60,246 bases of DNA, taken from NCBI GenBank assembly GCA_010279815.1, contig QEOQ01000054.1:78962-139207 (forward strand). Reading direction: 5' to 3'. This DNA comes from Brachionus plicatilis (taxonomy: Eukaryota; Rotifera; Eurotatoria; Ploima; Brachionidae). Shown here piece by piece: positions 25,921 to 37,729 of the stretch. Both the position numbers and the translations under genes were made by a program. Each line of letters starts with the position of its first letter. The first letter of the stretch is position 1. A model generated the notes under the pieces. It worked only from the letters and a program-made list of their open reading frames with translations, was not told the origin of the DNA and ran no database searches.

Positions 25921-25990
25921 TATTATTATATTTTATTTTTTTGAATGAAACCCTCAGGCTACTCAGAATGGAACAAAGTCCTTCTTTTTA
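25910..25990 (-). repeat. LINE 3' end with ATT microsatellite tail (minus)
   Basis: A TTATTATTATTATTATTA tail lies at 25914-25931, followed by CTCAGGCTACTCAGAATGGA and AAGTCCTTCTTTTTAGCCTA. The same block is at 39065-39110. Confidence 0.65.
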
Positions 25991-26229
25991 GCCTAACGAT
26001 TATTAAAAAGGATCAAAAATTGTTTAAATGTGTTTCGAGTAAAAATCATAAATAAATATAAAAATTAGCGGTTGTTGTTGGATAAGCGTATTGACCCAGA
26101 ACTATCTTCCATCTAGGAAAATATTTAAGTTATGGAACAATGAATTAAATTTGGGATTGTTATTCGTTTCGTGCAACATGAATTCGTTAAGGATTTTAGG
26201 ATTAATTAACAAGTAATATTATAGTCTGA

Positions 26230-26237
26230 TGACGTCA
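26230..26237. promoter_or_regulatory. CRE-like octamer TGACGTCA upstream of syntrophin
   Basis: The exact palindrome TGACGTCA, the consensus CREB/ATF site, lies 51 bases before the syntrophin ATG in otherwise AT-rich DNA. Whether it is in a promoter or a transcribed leader is unknown. Confidence 0.4.
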
Positions 26238-26288
26238 CTGTTTTTTAGATTAAATGGCTCGTGTTAAGCGGGTATAATTTATTTAGAA

Positions 26289-29200
26289 ATGTCAACAGAA
26301 GAGAGCCACTTGTCGTCTTTGGTGGACATAGGACAAGCGAACTCGACATGGTCGAAAGCGGTCATCTCAATCGGCCCGAATGACACTGCGATCCAAGTGA
26401 GCTTTGTGCTGGACTCGGACGACTCGCTGAGCCGACTGGCGCCTTCATCACCAGTGCAGGCGGCCTCGCCGAGCAAATTTCAGCTGGTGCCGGACGATGT
26501 GGCCAAGCAGGCGAAGCGTTTTGTGCGAGTCTCCAAAACAGACACGTCCGGCCTGGGCATCTCGATCAAAGGCGGCCGCGAGAACAAAATGCCCATATTG
26601 ATCAGCAAGATATTCGCGGGCATGGCCGCCGACTTGACCGGCCAGTTGTATGTTGGCGACGCCATATTGTCGGTGAACGGCGTCGACATCACAGACGTCA
26701 GTCATGACGAGGCCGTGCAGCTTTTGAAAAAGGCCGGCAAGACTGTCGACCTCGAAGTCAAATACTTGAAAGAAGTGATTCCGTACTTCAGCCACAAGCA
26801 GCGTTTGCTCGAACAAAGTCAGTTGTGTGTGCCCCTGAGGCTGGCGTGGCTAAACGAAATAAAAGAGGCGAAGACTATTGAGATAATCACATGTGGCCAG
26901 AGTGATCAAAGACAGACTTATGCGTTCCGGTTTTCGGACAGTCTTCAACATCAAAATTGGTCGCGCAAAATTCGCCATCTGGTCGAAAAGCTAAATGAAC
27001 AAATAGTGCAAGAGACAAATCAGATGTTTTTGATGCTTAATAAAACAGCTGCTTTTGATTTGAAGCATATGGGATGGGTGAACGAGTGCTGTGCTCAATT
27101 GCCCGCTGGCGGTATTTTAAAGCCTCGCGTTCAGAGCAAAGTGGTGCTTTTGGTGTTGACACACGACTCGGTATTGTTGTATGATAAGGCGCCGTTGACT
27201 GTGGATGAGTGGCTAGAGCCAAGCTCATCCTACTCGTTGATATGCACCAGGGTTATGCAGGCTGCCAGTGCTGGCTCGCCCACTTGCCATTCGACTAACA
27301 ATTTTGTGTCGTTGCTATCGACAAGAGACAATTCGAATTGTTTTTTTATGACTAGGCATGGCACCAATCGGGGAGTGGTGACCCATTATTTTAAGGGTGC
27401 TTGTGTTGATATGGTCACCAAATGGACTTATTTGATTGAAAAACAAACCAATACGGCAGTTTGTCTGCTCAAACAAGTCGAGTTTGGTGAGTTATTTGTT
27501 CATTAGTTTTTTTTTTTTTTAAGCCGTCAATTTTGATGGGATTTCTTATTTTATTTGTTTAATTTTGGCATACGGCTTGATCTTGGACCTGAATGTCCAC
27601 TTGTGGTGCCATTCCGTTTTGATGTTGTTGACCGGGAGCATTTAAGTGTCCCCTCAAATTATTGAAGAAATCATTAAGTTTCTGATCGATACTTATGTCC
27701 ATTTGGTCAACGATTTCTTTTGTTTTCTGTTCCAAAAATTGTTTCTGGACTTTTTTCGGTTAATCCATTGTTATATCGTCCAGTCTTAATGTATTTTAAA
27801 AATCGCTAATGATTGACAAGAAAGCTTTGTCCAAATCTTAATTTGTTGGGCCAGACATACAATTTTACTGAATTACCAATTGCTGCTTTCACTTTGCTGC
27901 TACCATTTATGAGTGGATAGTTAAAGTGGATCGTTGTTTTAATATTTTTTTATTATATTCAAATCAATAAAATTGTTGTGATTATTCAAAATAATTCGCC
28001 TAATTAATATTTAAGAAATTGAGCATTAAAAGTTAAGTAAAAGAATATAAAAATTAATAAATAATATAAAATAATAAAAAAAAGATTACATATTATTTAT
28101 TTTCCATTCAAATTGACATAAAACGAACTCGAGTCTAGAAAAAAACAAATCCAGTGAAATAGGTTAGCTGGCAAGCACATATTGTAAATAAGCCCCTCAC
28201 ACCAGACTCGGTCGAAAGCTTTGGATGTGTCGAAGAAGAGACAACATACTTTTTTTTCCTGGTAAAGGATTTGGATTTGGCATGATGGTCCTATTTATAA
28301 ACTAATAAAAATGAACCTTCCTCTATAGCTAGTGTAGTCGTACGAGGAATGATGGATCCGTTTAAAAAATAAAACTGAATGAATTTAATAAACGAATAAG
28401 AAATTAATCAATCTCTATGAAGCGTATTCTTATGTGGTGTGGCAACCACAAAAACGAAAGCTAGGGAACTGTCGACCATTGTGACCACTGCCAGATCACT
28501 AACAACCGGGGTAAGCAATAGACTATTATTTGTCCAAGGTACTAACTGACTCTCGTCAGCTAGCCGTTGCTAGCACTATAAACATTACTGCCTTAACAAA
28601 GAGATAGGGGTAAATTTTTTATCGGTCGTTTTTTGGAGAAAATAAAAAATATAGATAAAAAAAAATCACATAAATAATAAGTTAAAAAAATCACAAATAA
28701 AATATTAATTTCAGTCAAAAGTAATTTCATTTTTTGTAAATATTAAATTAATAATTATCAATTGATGAATTAGAAAATAATGCAAGAAATTTATGTTGAA
28801 TTATAAAATTGAACACATCTCAAATTTTTTTTTGATCAAAAAATTTATTTACCAGGATCAATATCCATTGCAAAAGGCAATGCATAACCAAGCGCAAACT
28901 AGCCACACTCAATCGGTCCATTTTGTTTAGAAAATGGTATAGTATTAATTTTGATAAAGTCTGTGCGCTGCCTCAAGTCAAATGTCATGATCTACTGAGA
29001 CGAGTTTCATTAAACTTTGAACTAACCTTAACAATCAATTTCACATTGGGACATCTGTGAATTAAAGTTTTCAATTTGGTTCGCTTTCATGGTTTTGTGA
29101 TTAAATGAGACACCACATTTTCTGTTGACACATCTATACTAATCTGATTTATTTTTATTTTTTTGTAACTTAAAAAGATTTTTTGCCTTCTGGGTCAAGT

Positions 29201-32200
29201 TTGATTAAATGTGTTTTTTCAGATTTGATTACTTTTTTTAATGAGTTATCATTACTATTTATAGGAATTATTAATTAGGTTACTAATTTTGATTAAATCT
29301 AAAAGTTAATTAATACACTTAGATATCTTCTTATTTTATTCAACTTCATTACCTATTTTGGAGGAAGTCAGTTGCTTTAAAAAGACTCTTTACAAATCCT
29401 TAATAAGGTCTGTTTTTGATTATTGTTTTACCATTCTGCAATGGGGCTAACAAAGTATCAACAAAGACCTTCCAGAGCAAAATACTCAGGATTTCAAAAA
29501 TTTTCCACCTTAAAACGGCTCTGTACTATAAGAGCAGGTATTATATTAAAATAGCAAGAATAAAATAGCCAGGTCGAAATCTTTACCTGTAAATTTTAGG
29601 TATCAAAAAAAATTAGCACGTTTAAAATGGTAATTTGTAAAAAAATCCGGTGGAAAAAAATCAGGTGGAAAATAATCCGGTCGAAAAATGTTCAGTGGAA
29701 AAAAATCTGTTTTGAAAAAAGTCAGGTGTAAAATAATCCGGTCTGAAAAAAATCAGGGGAAATTTGACCGGTTTTTAGAAAAAATAAAAAATAGCCAGTA
29801 GTTTTTTTTATAATAGTTTACTGAGAAAAATTAAGATAATTTATGCAAATAAAAAAAAAAGAAAATTAAACTATTAAAAATCTAAAATAATTCTCGCAAA
29901 TCTAAATATTTTTGCACTACATACGCAGCGTCTCCATCTAATGCTTCCGTCTATATTGGCCTCAGCTATTTTAAACTTAACTGCCTTATACTGTGACGAT
30001 GTTTTTTCATCGTTTAGGTAACTAAAGATAGGGTATTCTTGTTACATTTTTTTCCAAATATTATGTAAATTCTCAAAGCCATTTTATATAAACAGGGCAA
30101 TTAGGGTAATTTAGTCAAGGGTTTAGAAATTAGATTTTTATAAAACAAATTATTTAAGATTAATCTTTAAAAGATATATTAAGCCTAATTTAATAAATCA
30201 ACTATAATTTATGCGAAATTAGCATATAAATTAAATTTATAAAACGGATAATATTACACTGGATTTTTTTCTACTGGATTTTTTTCAGACCGGATTATTT
30301 TCCACCTGATTTTTTTCTAAACAGATTTTTGTCAGCGAATTTTTTTCAACCAGATTTTTTTCAGACCGGATTTTTTTACATCAAACCGTTTAAAATAGCA
30401 AAATTTATTACTTATTTAATAATTTGTGTTCAATCCGAATAAAGATAATTAATATTCAAGAATAAGAGTCATAATATCAAAAAATTGTTCAAAACACTTC
30501 CTCGTCTTTTAGTAAAACATCACTCCTTATCGAGGCAATAATTCTTCTCGGGTTATCGTCTGACATACGAGCGACTTTTTTGATTTTTCGTTTATATTCT
30601 TTATTTGACAAATACATCATAAGAAGATCCGACAATACATCCATTTGTTTCACAAGTAGAACTACAACTTGGGTAAGTACAGCGCAAGCCGAATTTCTTG
30701 GTTTTGTTTTGTCTCTTTTAAACGAAAAAATTACCTTAAAAGAAAGTAGTGGTTTATTTTTCTGGGAAAGTGTAACAAAGCCATGCTCGATATTAAGGTT
30801 ATTAAAACAATCAATAAATTCGTCCATCTAAATTAGCTAAATCTAAATTAATTTTTTTGTCAGTTTTTGCTATTTTAATTTATGAAACAAAACTAAGTTG
30901 CTATTTTTTTGCTAATTTGATTATGCTAATTTAAATGTGCTATTTTAATCTTTGCTATTTTAATATACTCCCCCTTAAAACGAGTAAAGACACAATTCAC
31001 AAGTCTTTAAAAATCGAAAAAATCGATGAAAGAGTTAATGCTCTGTTAATTAAATTTTTAAAATCAAGATGTGATCACGAATTAATTGCCAATGAATTAA
31101 TTGATTTTACTGCAAATCAAGAGACACCGAACCATGCCATATTTTAAACTCCTAAAGATACTTTATTTTAAACAATTTCAAAATATGATCTGAAATTACT
31201 AAATTGTATTTTTTTTGTATCTATTTTAATTTTCGAAATTTACCTAACAGGGTGGCTGAAAAGAGGGCTACAGCCGCTCGGAACTGCCCTGGATTTCACA
31301 TCCAAATTATTTAAATAAATAAAAAAAAATAAATAAAATTACCTTTTTTAATTAAGCTTCAAGAAAAATTTTTATTATTGATGTTCATTAACTTTTATAA
31401 ATTAGGATTCAATTTAATTTAATTAATATTCAATTGTCAGTTAATTTAAAAAAAAAAACGTTTTATCTTCCAATAAAAAAATTTTTTTAAAAAAATTCTG
31501 GATTTTGATTTCTGACAATTTTTCTTTGATACTTTTGATTCAGACAATCTTGACTTCCTTCGGTCAGTCTATCTGGTCTTTTCATTAGACGTATTGCAGA
31601 ATGCATTTATGCTATTTCAGCTATTTCAGCGTCTAAATTTATTTTAAAACAAACAATTAAAAAATTTAAAGTGAACATTTCATTTTATACTTAAAATAAA
31701 AAAAAAAATGATTTTTTTTTTGTTACAAAATGAAATATTTTTGGGATTATTATTTAAACACAATAAAAAAACTTTTCAACACAAATTTAAACTGATCGTC
31801 ACAAAATTAAATCTTCTCAGCACAAATTTTAAAAAATAGTGAAAAAATTTTGAACACAAAAAAAAATAATTTAGTTTAAATTAAGGGGAAAAAAAACTTT
31901 TCAACACAAAATTTATTGAAGAAAAAGTTAAATGCTGAATTTTTTAAAATCTAAAATCACAAAGCTTATTGATAAATATAAAGTATGCTTTTAATCATTG
32001 TTTTATTCTCTCACGAACCATTTTTCAGAATTTTTAGCTCTACCTTTTTTTGTCTTGTTAACAAACTGATCTTTCTTTTTAAACAATTCTTGTAAAGCTA
32101 ATAAATGTGAGCAATTTTCTTTTTATCTCTTATTGTCTTAAAAGTATTTTTTGGCATTTTATCCTTGGTGAGGTAAATGATATTTTTTCGATTTCTAAGA

Positions 32201-33722
32201 TTCATTCTTAGACTGAATTTGGGTTTTGTGAATTTCAAAAAACAAATTGAACAAAAATTCTTCATTTTTTAATAAATTAAAATTAAAGTTAATAAAAAAT
32301 ATTAGAAAAAATACTGCAATATACTTTAATGCATCTTTTTTACCTAAAATAAAATTTTTATTTTCTTTATTTTTAAAGAAATCAAATCAATAATCTATTT
32401 AAATCTTATTGATTCGTTTTTTTTGTCATTTCTTACTTAAGAAAAATTATTCTAGGTAAAAAAGGTGCAACAAAGTATGTTGCACTATATTGCAGTATTT
32501 TTTCTAATATTTTTTACTAACTTTAATTTTATTTATTAAAAAATGAAGAATTTTTGTTCAATTTGTTTTTGAAATTCACAATACCCTGAATTTGGACAAA
32601 ATTTTCAAGTAGAAATTTAAAAATTTTCAAAACTAATTTTAAAAATTTTAAAAAAATTTGAAAGCATTTCTTAAGGAATTTAAAAAATTGAAACAAAAAA
32701 AAATTTGTGTTGTAAAGCTTTTTTTGTCTTTAATTTTTGTGATAAAATAATTTTTTTTTGTGTTCAACGATTTTTTAGGAAAAAAATTTTTTAAAAATTT
32801 TTTCACTATTAGTATTATTATTTTTACTATTTTTTAAAATTTGTGATGAGAAGATTTAATTTTGTGATGATCAGTTTAAATTTGGGTTGAAAAGTTTTTT
32901 TATTGTGTTGAATAGGTAGGCCCAATATTTTTGGTACTGGTAAAATTTATTTTTTGCCTGTTTCTGATAATGGGTTTTTTAAATTTTAGATTTATAATGG
33001 TTTGCCAGTGTAAATAAGGTATGATTTTTGTAAGACAAAATCTTAATTAAGATTAGCTTTGAGTTACATCGTGAATCAAGTCTTTCAAAGAGTTGAAAGC
33101 TAATTCATAGTAAAATTTAATTCCAAGAAACAAACATACAAATAAATAATTTTTTATTTAATTACATTTGTCTGAGAATTTTCAGTTTTTACCAGAATTT
33201 ACGTGAAATTAAAACATAAAGATAAAATTATTTTTGTTCTTTTATTATTATTTAATTCGAAAAATTAAAATTTTTAAAAAAGATTTTTTATTTTTTTCAT
33301 TCAAGATTTTTAAATTAAATTTAAATTAAATTTTAAATTAAATTTGATTTTATAATTTTTGTAAAGGGTGTTCGTGGAATGGTCGTGACTGCAAACTTTA
33401 TATTCATTTTGAAGATGGACTGAAGCTTTATGAAAATAAACAATGCACTTTGCTTTGGCAACAAAGGTTTGATAAGTTAAAACGGTCAGCTGATAATAAT
33501 CACAATTTACTTTGGCTCAATTTTGAGAATGACGAAGGAGAAATTGTAAGAACTAAATTTTGTTTTTAAAATTTATTTAATGTTGACTTTCAGGAGCTAG
33601 ATGTTGGGTCATCACTGAAGCCGTTTGTTTTTACTCTGCACTCTTTTTTGGCATCAAAACTTAACCGAATTTCGATGAATTCAATATTGAGCAATAATAC
33701 GCTGAACAACACTTCGTTATAA
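26289..33722 (+). CDS. SNTB1: Syntrophin (alpha/beta type), complete in three exons
   Basis: This is an adaptor of the dystrophin glycoprotein complex at the cytoplasmic face of the plasma membrane; its PDZ domain recruits channels and signalling proteins. Exons are 26289-27486, 33367-33545 and 33594-33722, with GT/AG borders and matching phases, giving 501 residues (family about 500-540). Residues about 12-75 are the first half of the split PH1. Residues 78-161 are PDZ, with the carboxylate-binding loop GLGISI and the near-invariant [16 protein letters not shown]. About 165-240 is the second PH1 half and about 255-395 is PH2. Residues 396-501 are the syntrophin-unique dystrophin-binding region ([16 protein letters not shown], then [18 protein letters not shown]). 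An unspliced read stops 20 bases past the first donor. The start is the first in-frame ATG, 2 bases after an AG. Similarity favours alpha/beta over gamma syntrophin; the exact paralogue name is uncertain. Confidence 0.93.
27540..27790 (-). pseudogene. Unrecognised broken frame in syntrophin intron 1
   Basis: On the minus strand, after an ATG-Asp-stop start, a frame reads [20 protein letters not shown], then [16 protein letters not shown] and a Q-rich end ([14 protein letters not shown]). Codon texture is gene-like. It could be a gag-type or host-gene scrap; I cannot name it. Confidence 0.35.
28186..28262 (-). pseudogene. Reverse transcriptase scrap (minus)
   Basis: The minus strand reads [15 protein letters not shown], which is RT motif A of a non-LTR element with the catalytic aspartate in place. 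The rest of the element is not recognisable here. Confidence 0.6.
28400..28620. other. G+C-richer unidentified segment with small hairpins
   Basis: This 220-base stretch is compositionally distinct from its neighbours and holds CTGACTCTCGTCAG and GCTAGCCGTTGCTAGC hairpins. No frame is open across it. It may be a solo-LTR or non-coding element scrap. Confidence 0.3.
29537..30971 (-). mobile_element. MULE-like (FLYWCH-type) element inserted in a LINE
   Basis: The outer ends are inverted copies of TATATTAAAATAGCAA, followed inward by further AAAATAGCA repeats. Subterminal blocks at 29640-29770 and 30255-30380 are inverted arrays of a unit of about 16 bases (TCCGGTGGAAAAAAA and variants). The minus-strand frame at 30489-30827 is a FLYWCH-domain remnant typical of Mutator-like transposases. 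The catalytic domain is missing. The junction falls inside the LINE tail, proving insertion; the target duplication is ambiguous (TATA on both sides). Confidence 0.7.
30489..30827 (-). pseudogene. FLYWCH zinc-finger remnant of a MULE transposase
   Basis: The 112-codon frame opens [17 protein letters not shown], runs through [20 protein letters not shown] and ends [17 protein letters not shown]. Around 30640-30720 a different frame reads [19 protein letters not shown], giving the W/R-C-x4-C part of a FLYWCH finger, so one or more frameshifts run through it. The [19 protein letters not shown] end matches the linker that follows FLYWCH in MULE proteins. The DDE domain is not present. Confidence 0.55.
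31740..32932. mobile_element. TIR element of about 1.2 kb with a nested MITE
   Basis: The arms of about 200 bp at 31740-31960 and 32720-32932 are inverted copies (AACACAATAAAAAAACTTTT, then AAATTTAAACTGATC). The interior contains the MITE at 32226-32596. There is no ORF. It lies in syntrophin intron 1. Confidence 0.75.
32226..32596. repeat. MITE (GGGTATTGTGAATTTC ends)
   Basis: The inverted arms of about 110 bp include AAATTGAACAAAAATTCTTC on each side. It is flanked by CTGAATTT (7 or 8 bases, one position ambiguous). A truncated copy is at 600-880. Confidence 0.65.
33367..33545 (+). CDS. SNTB1: Syntrophin exon 2 (SU domain, first part)
   Basis: The exon follows GTAAAG at 33361-33366 and ends ATT|GTAAGA. 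Its first two bases complete the glycine codon split at the end of exon 1, and the remaining 59 codons are open. It encodes [20 protein letters not shown] and continues through [13 protein letters not shown] to ENDEGEI, the SU-domain pattern of beta-strands around a conserved KL-S-DD-like core. It is too short to show up as a long ORF. Confidence 0.9.
33594..33722 (+). CDS. SNTB1: Syntrophin exon 3 (SU domain, C-terminus)
   Basis: A 48-base intron with GTAAGA and TTTCAG borders precedes it. It encodes [20 protein letters not shown] and ends NNTLNNTSL then TAA. The KPFVF-LHSFL-KL-R pattern is the conserved end of syntrophins. The polar tail after RISM is longer than in vertebrate family members. 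Confidence 0.9.
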   Translation, partial: ELDVGSSLKPFVFTLHSFLASKLNRISMNSILSNNTLNNTSL

Positions 33723-33789
33723 ATCATTTTTTTTTAAATTAAAAATGTAAAAAGTTTTGCAACTATTTTGTTATCTATTTAAAGCATTT

Positions 33790-33795
33790 AATAAA
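33790..33795 (+). terminator. Polyadenylation signal of syntrophin
   Basis: AATAAA lies 68 bases after the stop codon, followed by A/T-rich sequence. Its placement suits a short 3'UTR. Confidence 0.5.
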
Positions 33796-33849
33796 AAATA
33801 TTGAAAGAAATCTGTACAGATAAATTTTTTTTTTAAATATTTTTAATTT

Positions 33850-36170
33850 TAATAATTAATTTCAAAAATAAAATATACCAAAAATACAGTTTCAATAATA
33901 TTAAAAATTAAATAATTATATGCATCCTTTTCAAAATGTTAATCTTTAGATTATAAAATTAATCTTTAAATTTATTTAAATATTTTTCATGTAACTTGCT
34001 TTACATGTTATTTAGATTTAAAAAAAAATAATTAAAAAAATATTATCTCAAGCAATTGATAAAATTTATTTTTAAAATTTAAACTTATAAACTGATTTTT
34101 GAAGAGTTTATTTTAAAGTTTTTGTACCTAGCATTCAAAATTCAAAATTAAATTTATAAATGAATTTCCAATTTTAAATTCCAAATAAGCAATAAAATGA
34201 AAAGATTGATCTTTCCAACAAATAATTTTGAAATAAATTTTTTTATTCTATTTTTCAAAATTACATTAAAAGTAAAACATGTTACATTTAAATTATTTTA
34301 ATTAATTTAAATAATATCTAAAAATAAATTTTTTGAACTGAAATGATATTTTGAATTGATCATCAACTTCAAGATGCCAAAATTTTCCCTTGCGATTTAT
34401 TAAAAAACATCGCAAATTTTTTTTTAAATGGTAATTCGACTTTTTAACAAACTAATAAAAAGATTAATAATTATTCAATAAGCTAAAAGAGCCGTAAAAT
34501 GATAAAATAATTAACTTAACTTTTATTCAATTAAAAAGAAAAATTATTATTAGTTTTTTAAAAATATATTTCTTCTTGATTCAATAAGTCTTCATTATCT
34601 GAATAATTTTGAGAGTCCGTTTGAATCACTTACTAAAAGATTAAATTCAATTCTTTTTGAAATTTTTAAGTTTTTTTTTTAATTTTCTTTAATTGTTTGA
34701 TTTATTTTAATGCCTCGATAAAGAATCTCAAAGTTTTGTTTTAGACGTTGTTTAAATTTTATCAACTGATCTTAAAATTTTAAAACAATATATTTTTACC
34801 ATTTTTTGGTGCAATATTTACTACCATATGACGTTTTAAATGAATATTGTTGATATTGTTCATTCATTTGTGTAATAAAATTTTTTATACAATGTTCTAT
34901 TTATATTTTTAACATTAAATAAAAAATAAAGGTAAAAATTTAAATTGTATAAGTTTTAGTTCTTAGTTTTTTTTTTCTTTTTCTTCTCTTTCTTTTAGAT
35001 TTTCTGTTCCGTCAAGTTTCGTTCTTCTTTAATTCAAATCACGTCATTAAAAATAATATAAAAGATAAATTAAGTTCGGAACATTACATAATTGAATAAA
35101 AATAAGTTAAATTTTCATTTTTTTTTTTCAAATTTTTTTTTCTTTTAAATTGTTTTTTAATTTTTCAATTTCTTAATTCTTTAATTTAATTTTAAAAATA
35201 AATATAATTTTGTTTGCCAAAAACTTGTTCTGTAAATGAAACATGATGCAATATTATTTTTAATGTACTTTCAAATAAGGTGCAATTTTTAAGAATAGGC
35301 ACAGGTTTTGCAGACTTTCCCAGTAGGTTAAAAAACGCGAATAATATTTAAAAAAAACAAAAAATAATATTTTCTAGAACAAAAATACTGATGTTAGTGT
35401 CAATTATTTTTTGTTAGTATAATTAAATTAAATAATGTCAATTATGATTTAGTTAGTAACTATTTTATTTCTTTTAAATCTAATTTGATCTAATTGAAAC
35501 GGCATTAGAACGTTTCATAGCAAGAAAAATCATAGCAAAGTGGAATTTTTGATAGCAAGGTTGATTTTTTCATCGCAAGGTAAATTTCATACCAAGCAAA
35601 CAATTTAATTAAGTTTATTAGAAATCAATTAGAAATAAAAAAGGAAATGATTTTTGATTTTTATTTTTATTATTTTTTTTTGAAAAAACAAAAAAATTAA
35701 TCCAGACTTGTTTATAAGTCATAGTTTTAAGTTTGAGTCACAAATATTAAAGACATGACTTGGTCTTTAATTTAATTAATTAATTTTAGTGTCTTATCTT
35801 CAAAATTTAAATTTAAATTCTCAATTTATTGACACAATTATATTCTATTGTAAAACTTACATACAGTTAATGTGAAGCCCGGACTATCTATTAAAAAATT
35901 CTCATATTCTATCGGTAAATAGAAAAAAAACTTGCAATAAATCTTGTTGCAATAAAGCAAACAAATTTCTTTTTCAAATATAAAAAAATTCTAAAATCAA
36001 ATCTCTAATTCTTAACTTTCTTCTTATTTTTCTCTATTATTAGAAAATTACATTTTTTAAGTTTATTTAATTCAATAATTTAGTGCTCCATTTGAATATT
36101 TAAATCTCAAAAAGCTGAATAAAATCGACTAAGTCAAACATTTTTCTCATTAAATTTTATTTTGTCTGTC
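33850..36170. other. AT-rich intergenic DNA
   Basis: No splice-bounded exon, transposase motif or RNA gene is visible. Around 35510-35600 there are short repeats of ATAGCAAG or ATCGCAAGGT. The rest is low-complexity A/T sequence. Confidence 0.5.
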
Positions 36171-36177
36171 AAGTCAT

Positions 36178-37727
36178 ATTTCATTTACATAATTAAATAA
36201 ATATTTAAAAAACTTATTCTCGTGTGTTTATCTGTCAAGTCACACTGTTTGTCGTTACCCTCTCATTTTCTCATCCGGACTTGGGACCGGCAACGGTATG
36301 ATTGCAACTCAACAGTCAGCGGCCAAAGTTACATATGGGACGTTCATCATAAACAGCGCCACTCATCCGAGCACTTAATGGCTGCGAACTCGGCAACTAT
36401 TCAGACTAGCTTGGAACCACAAACCAAGCGTATCTATATCCGACCTAACCGGCCGACTGGTCCAACCTAACCGACTTACTTGGCTGACTTAGCCGTCCAC
36501 ACCGTCAGATATTGCCGGACGACCTAGGCGCTCAATATTTTATACAATTTTATTAAGATACTTATTATTTATTATACATTGAAAAAATGTTTACTTTTTT
36601 CACCTGAGAATTTCCTAGTTGGGCAATATTTTACTTAAATATTTCAAAATGATAAACTCATTTTGGATAATAAGCTCCCATTAAGAAATCCTAATATGAA
36701 AAGTTTTTCTTTTTTAATTTTGATAAAAATAAATAAATTTTTGCTAAAATAAAATATTGAACGCCTAGACCGGACAGGTTTAGGCCGGCCGGATCGTTGG
36801 CGCTACGTTTTTATTAGAACCGCTGTAAATAAAGTTTAATTTTAACTTATTTTATTTTTTAATATTAAATAAACTAAAGAATATTTTTCGGTGCTCAACT
36901 ACTTTTTTTTCGATTTTCCTGAAAAATATGCTTTTAGGACTTGACCGTATGTCGCACCTTTATTGTTCCCTACTAAACATTGCCAAAATCGAAGCATATT
37001 TTATGTTAGCATCCAGCTTTTCGAGGGTAACGACAAACAGTGTGACTTGACAGATAAACACACGAGAATAAGTTTATTAAATATTTATTTTGAAAAAAAA
37101 AAGATTCGGCTCAGACTCTTTTAAAATTAATTTAGCTAATTTAACAGGGTATAAATCGCCTGTTATCAAAGAAATTATTCAGTCAGATTTTCAATTTAAA
37201 AAAAAAAAATTATTTTAGAAAATTTCGAAAAATTAATAAACAAAGAACAGTTAAAAGGAAAAAAAATAGAAAGAATCATTGTTATTAACTCTGCCCATAT
37301 GGCCGGTCCCAAGCCCGGATGAAAAAAGAGGAGGGGTGATGATGATGCAGGCGCATAGAGGCCGGGATGAGGAGGCTTGCAAGCTAGAGCTGATGATAGT
37401 CTGTTGGGTCCAAGAGCCTTAGTGAAAAAAGTAAAGTGTCTTTAGTTTGGATAAGCTTGTATCCAGATATAGATACGCTTGGTTTGTGGTTCCAAGCTAG
37501 TCTAAATAGTTGCCGAGTTCGCAGCCATTAAGTGCTCGGATGAGTGGCGCTGTTTATGATGAACGTCCCATATGTAACTTTGGCCGCTGACTGTTGAGTT
37601 GCAATCATACCGTTGCCGGTCCCAAGTCCGGATGAGAAAATGAGAGGGTAACGACAAACAGTGTGACTTGACAGATAAACACACGAGAAAAAGTTTATTA
37701 AATATATATTTAATAATGCAAATGAAA
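36178..37727. mobile_element. Foldback element with arms of about 290 bp and a third partial arm
   Basis: Arm 36180-36465 (with TCTGTCAAGTCACACTGTTT, then GGACTTGGGACCGGCAACGG) is repeated inverted at 37443-37727. A third, short copy in the same direction as the right arm lies at 37020-37100. The same 60-residue frame is therefore found on plus at 36222 and minus at 37684; it is a by-product of the repeat and not a gene. The centre holds G+C-rich stretches (36430-36540, 36760-36830, 37290-37430). Its right end abuts the WD40 fragment. Confidence 0.75.
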
Positions 37728-37729
37728 CC

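Larger units (their letters stand above)
29340..31330 (+). mobile_element. LINE 3' half, split by a MULE-like element
   Basis: Left part (29370-29536): [20 protein letters not shown] followed by [15 protein letters not shown] in another frame, the region downstream of the RT domain. Right part (30972-31147): [20 protein letters not shown], through [10 protein letters not shown] to a stop at 31147, the C-terminal helical tail of such ORF2 proteins. A 3'UTR with GGGCTACAGCCGCTCGG and an AAATAAATAA tail follows to about 31330. The intervening 1.4 kb is a later insertion. It lies in syntrophin intron 1. Confidence 0.75.

Noticed and set aside
26279..27228. Minus-strand and out-of-frame ORFs over syntrophin exon 1
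   Set aside because: Shadows of a clearly homologous plus-strand exon with G+C-rich codons.
28400..28620. Possible tRNA or structured RNA gene
   Set aside because: Small hairpins exist but no cloverleaf with conserved A/B-box promoter sequence could be made.
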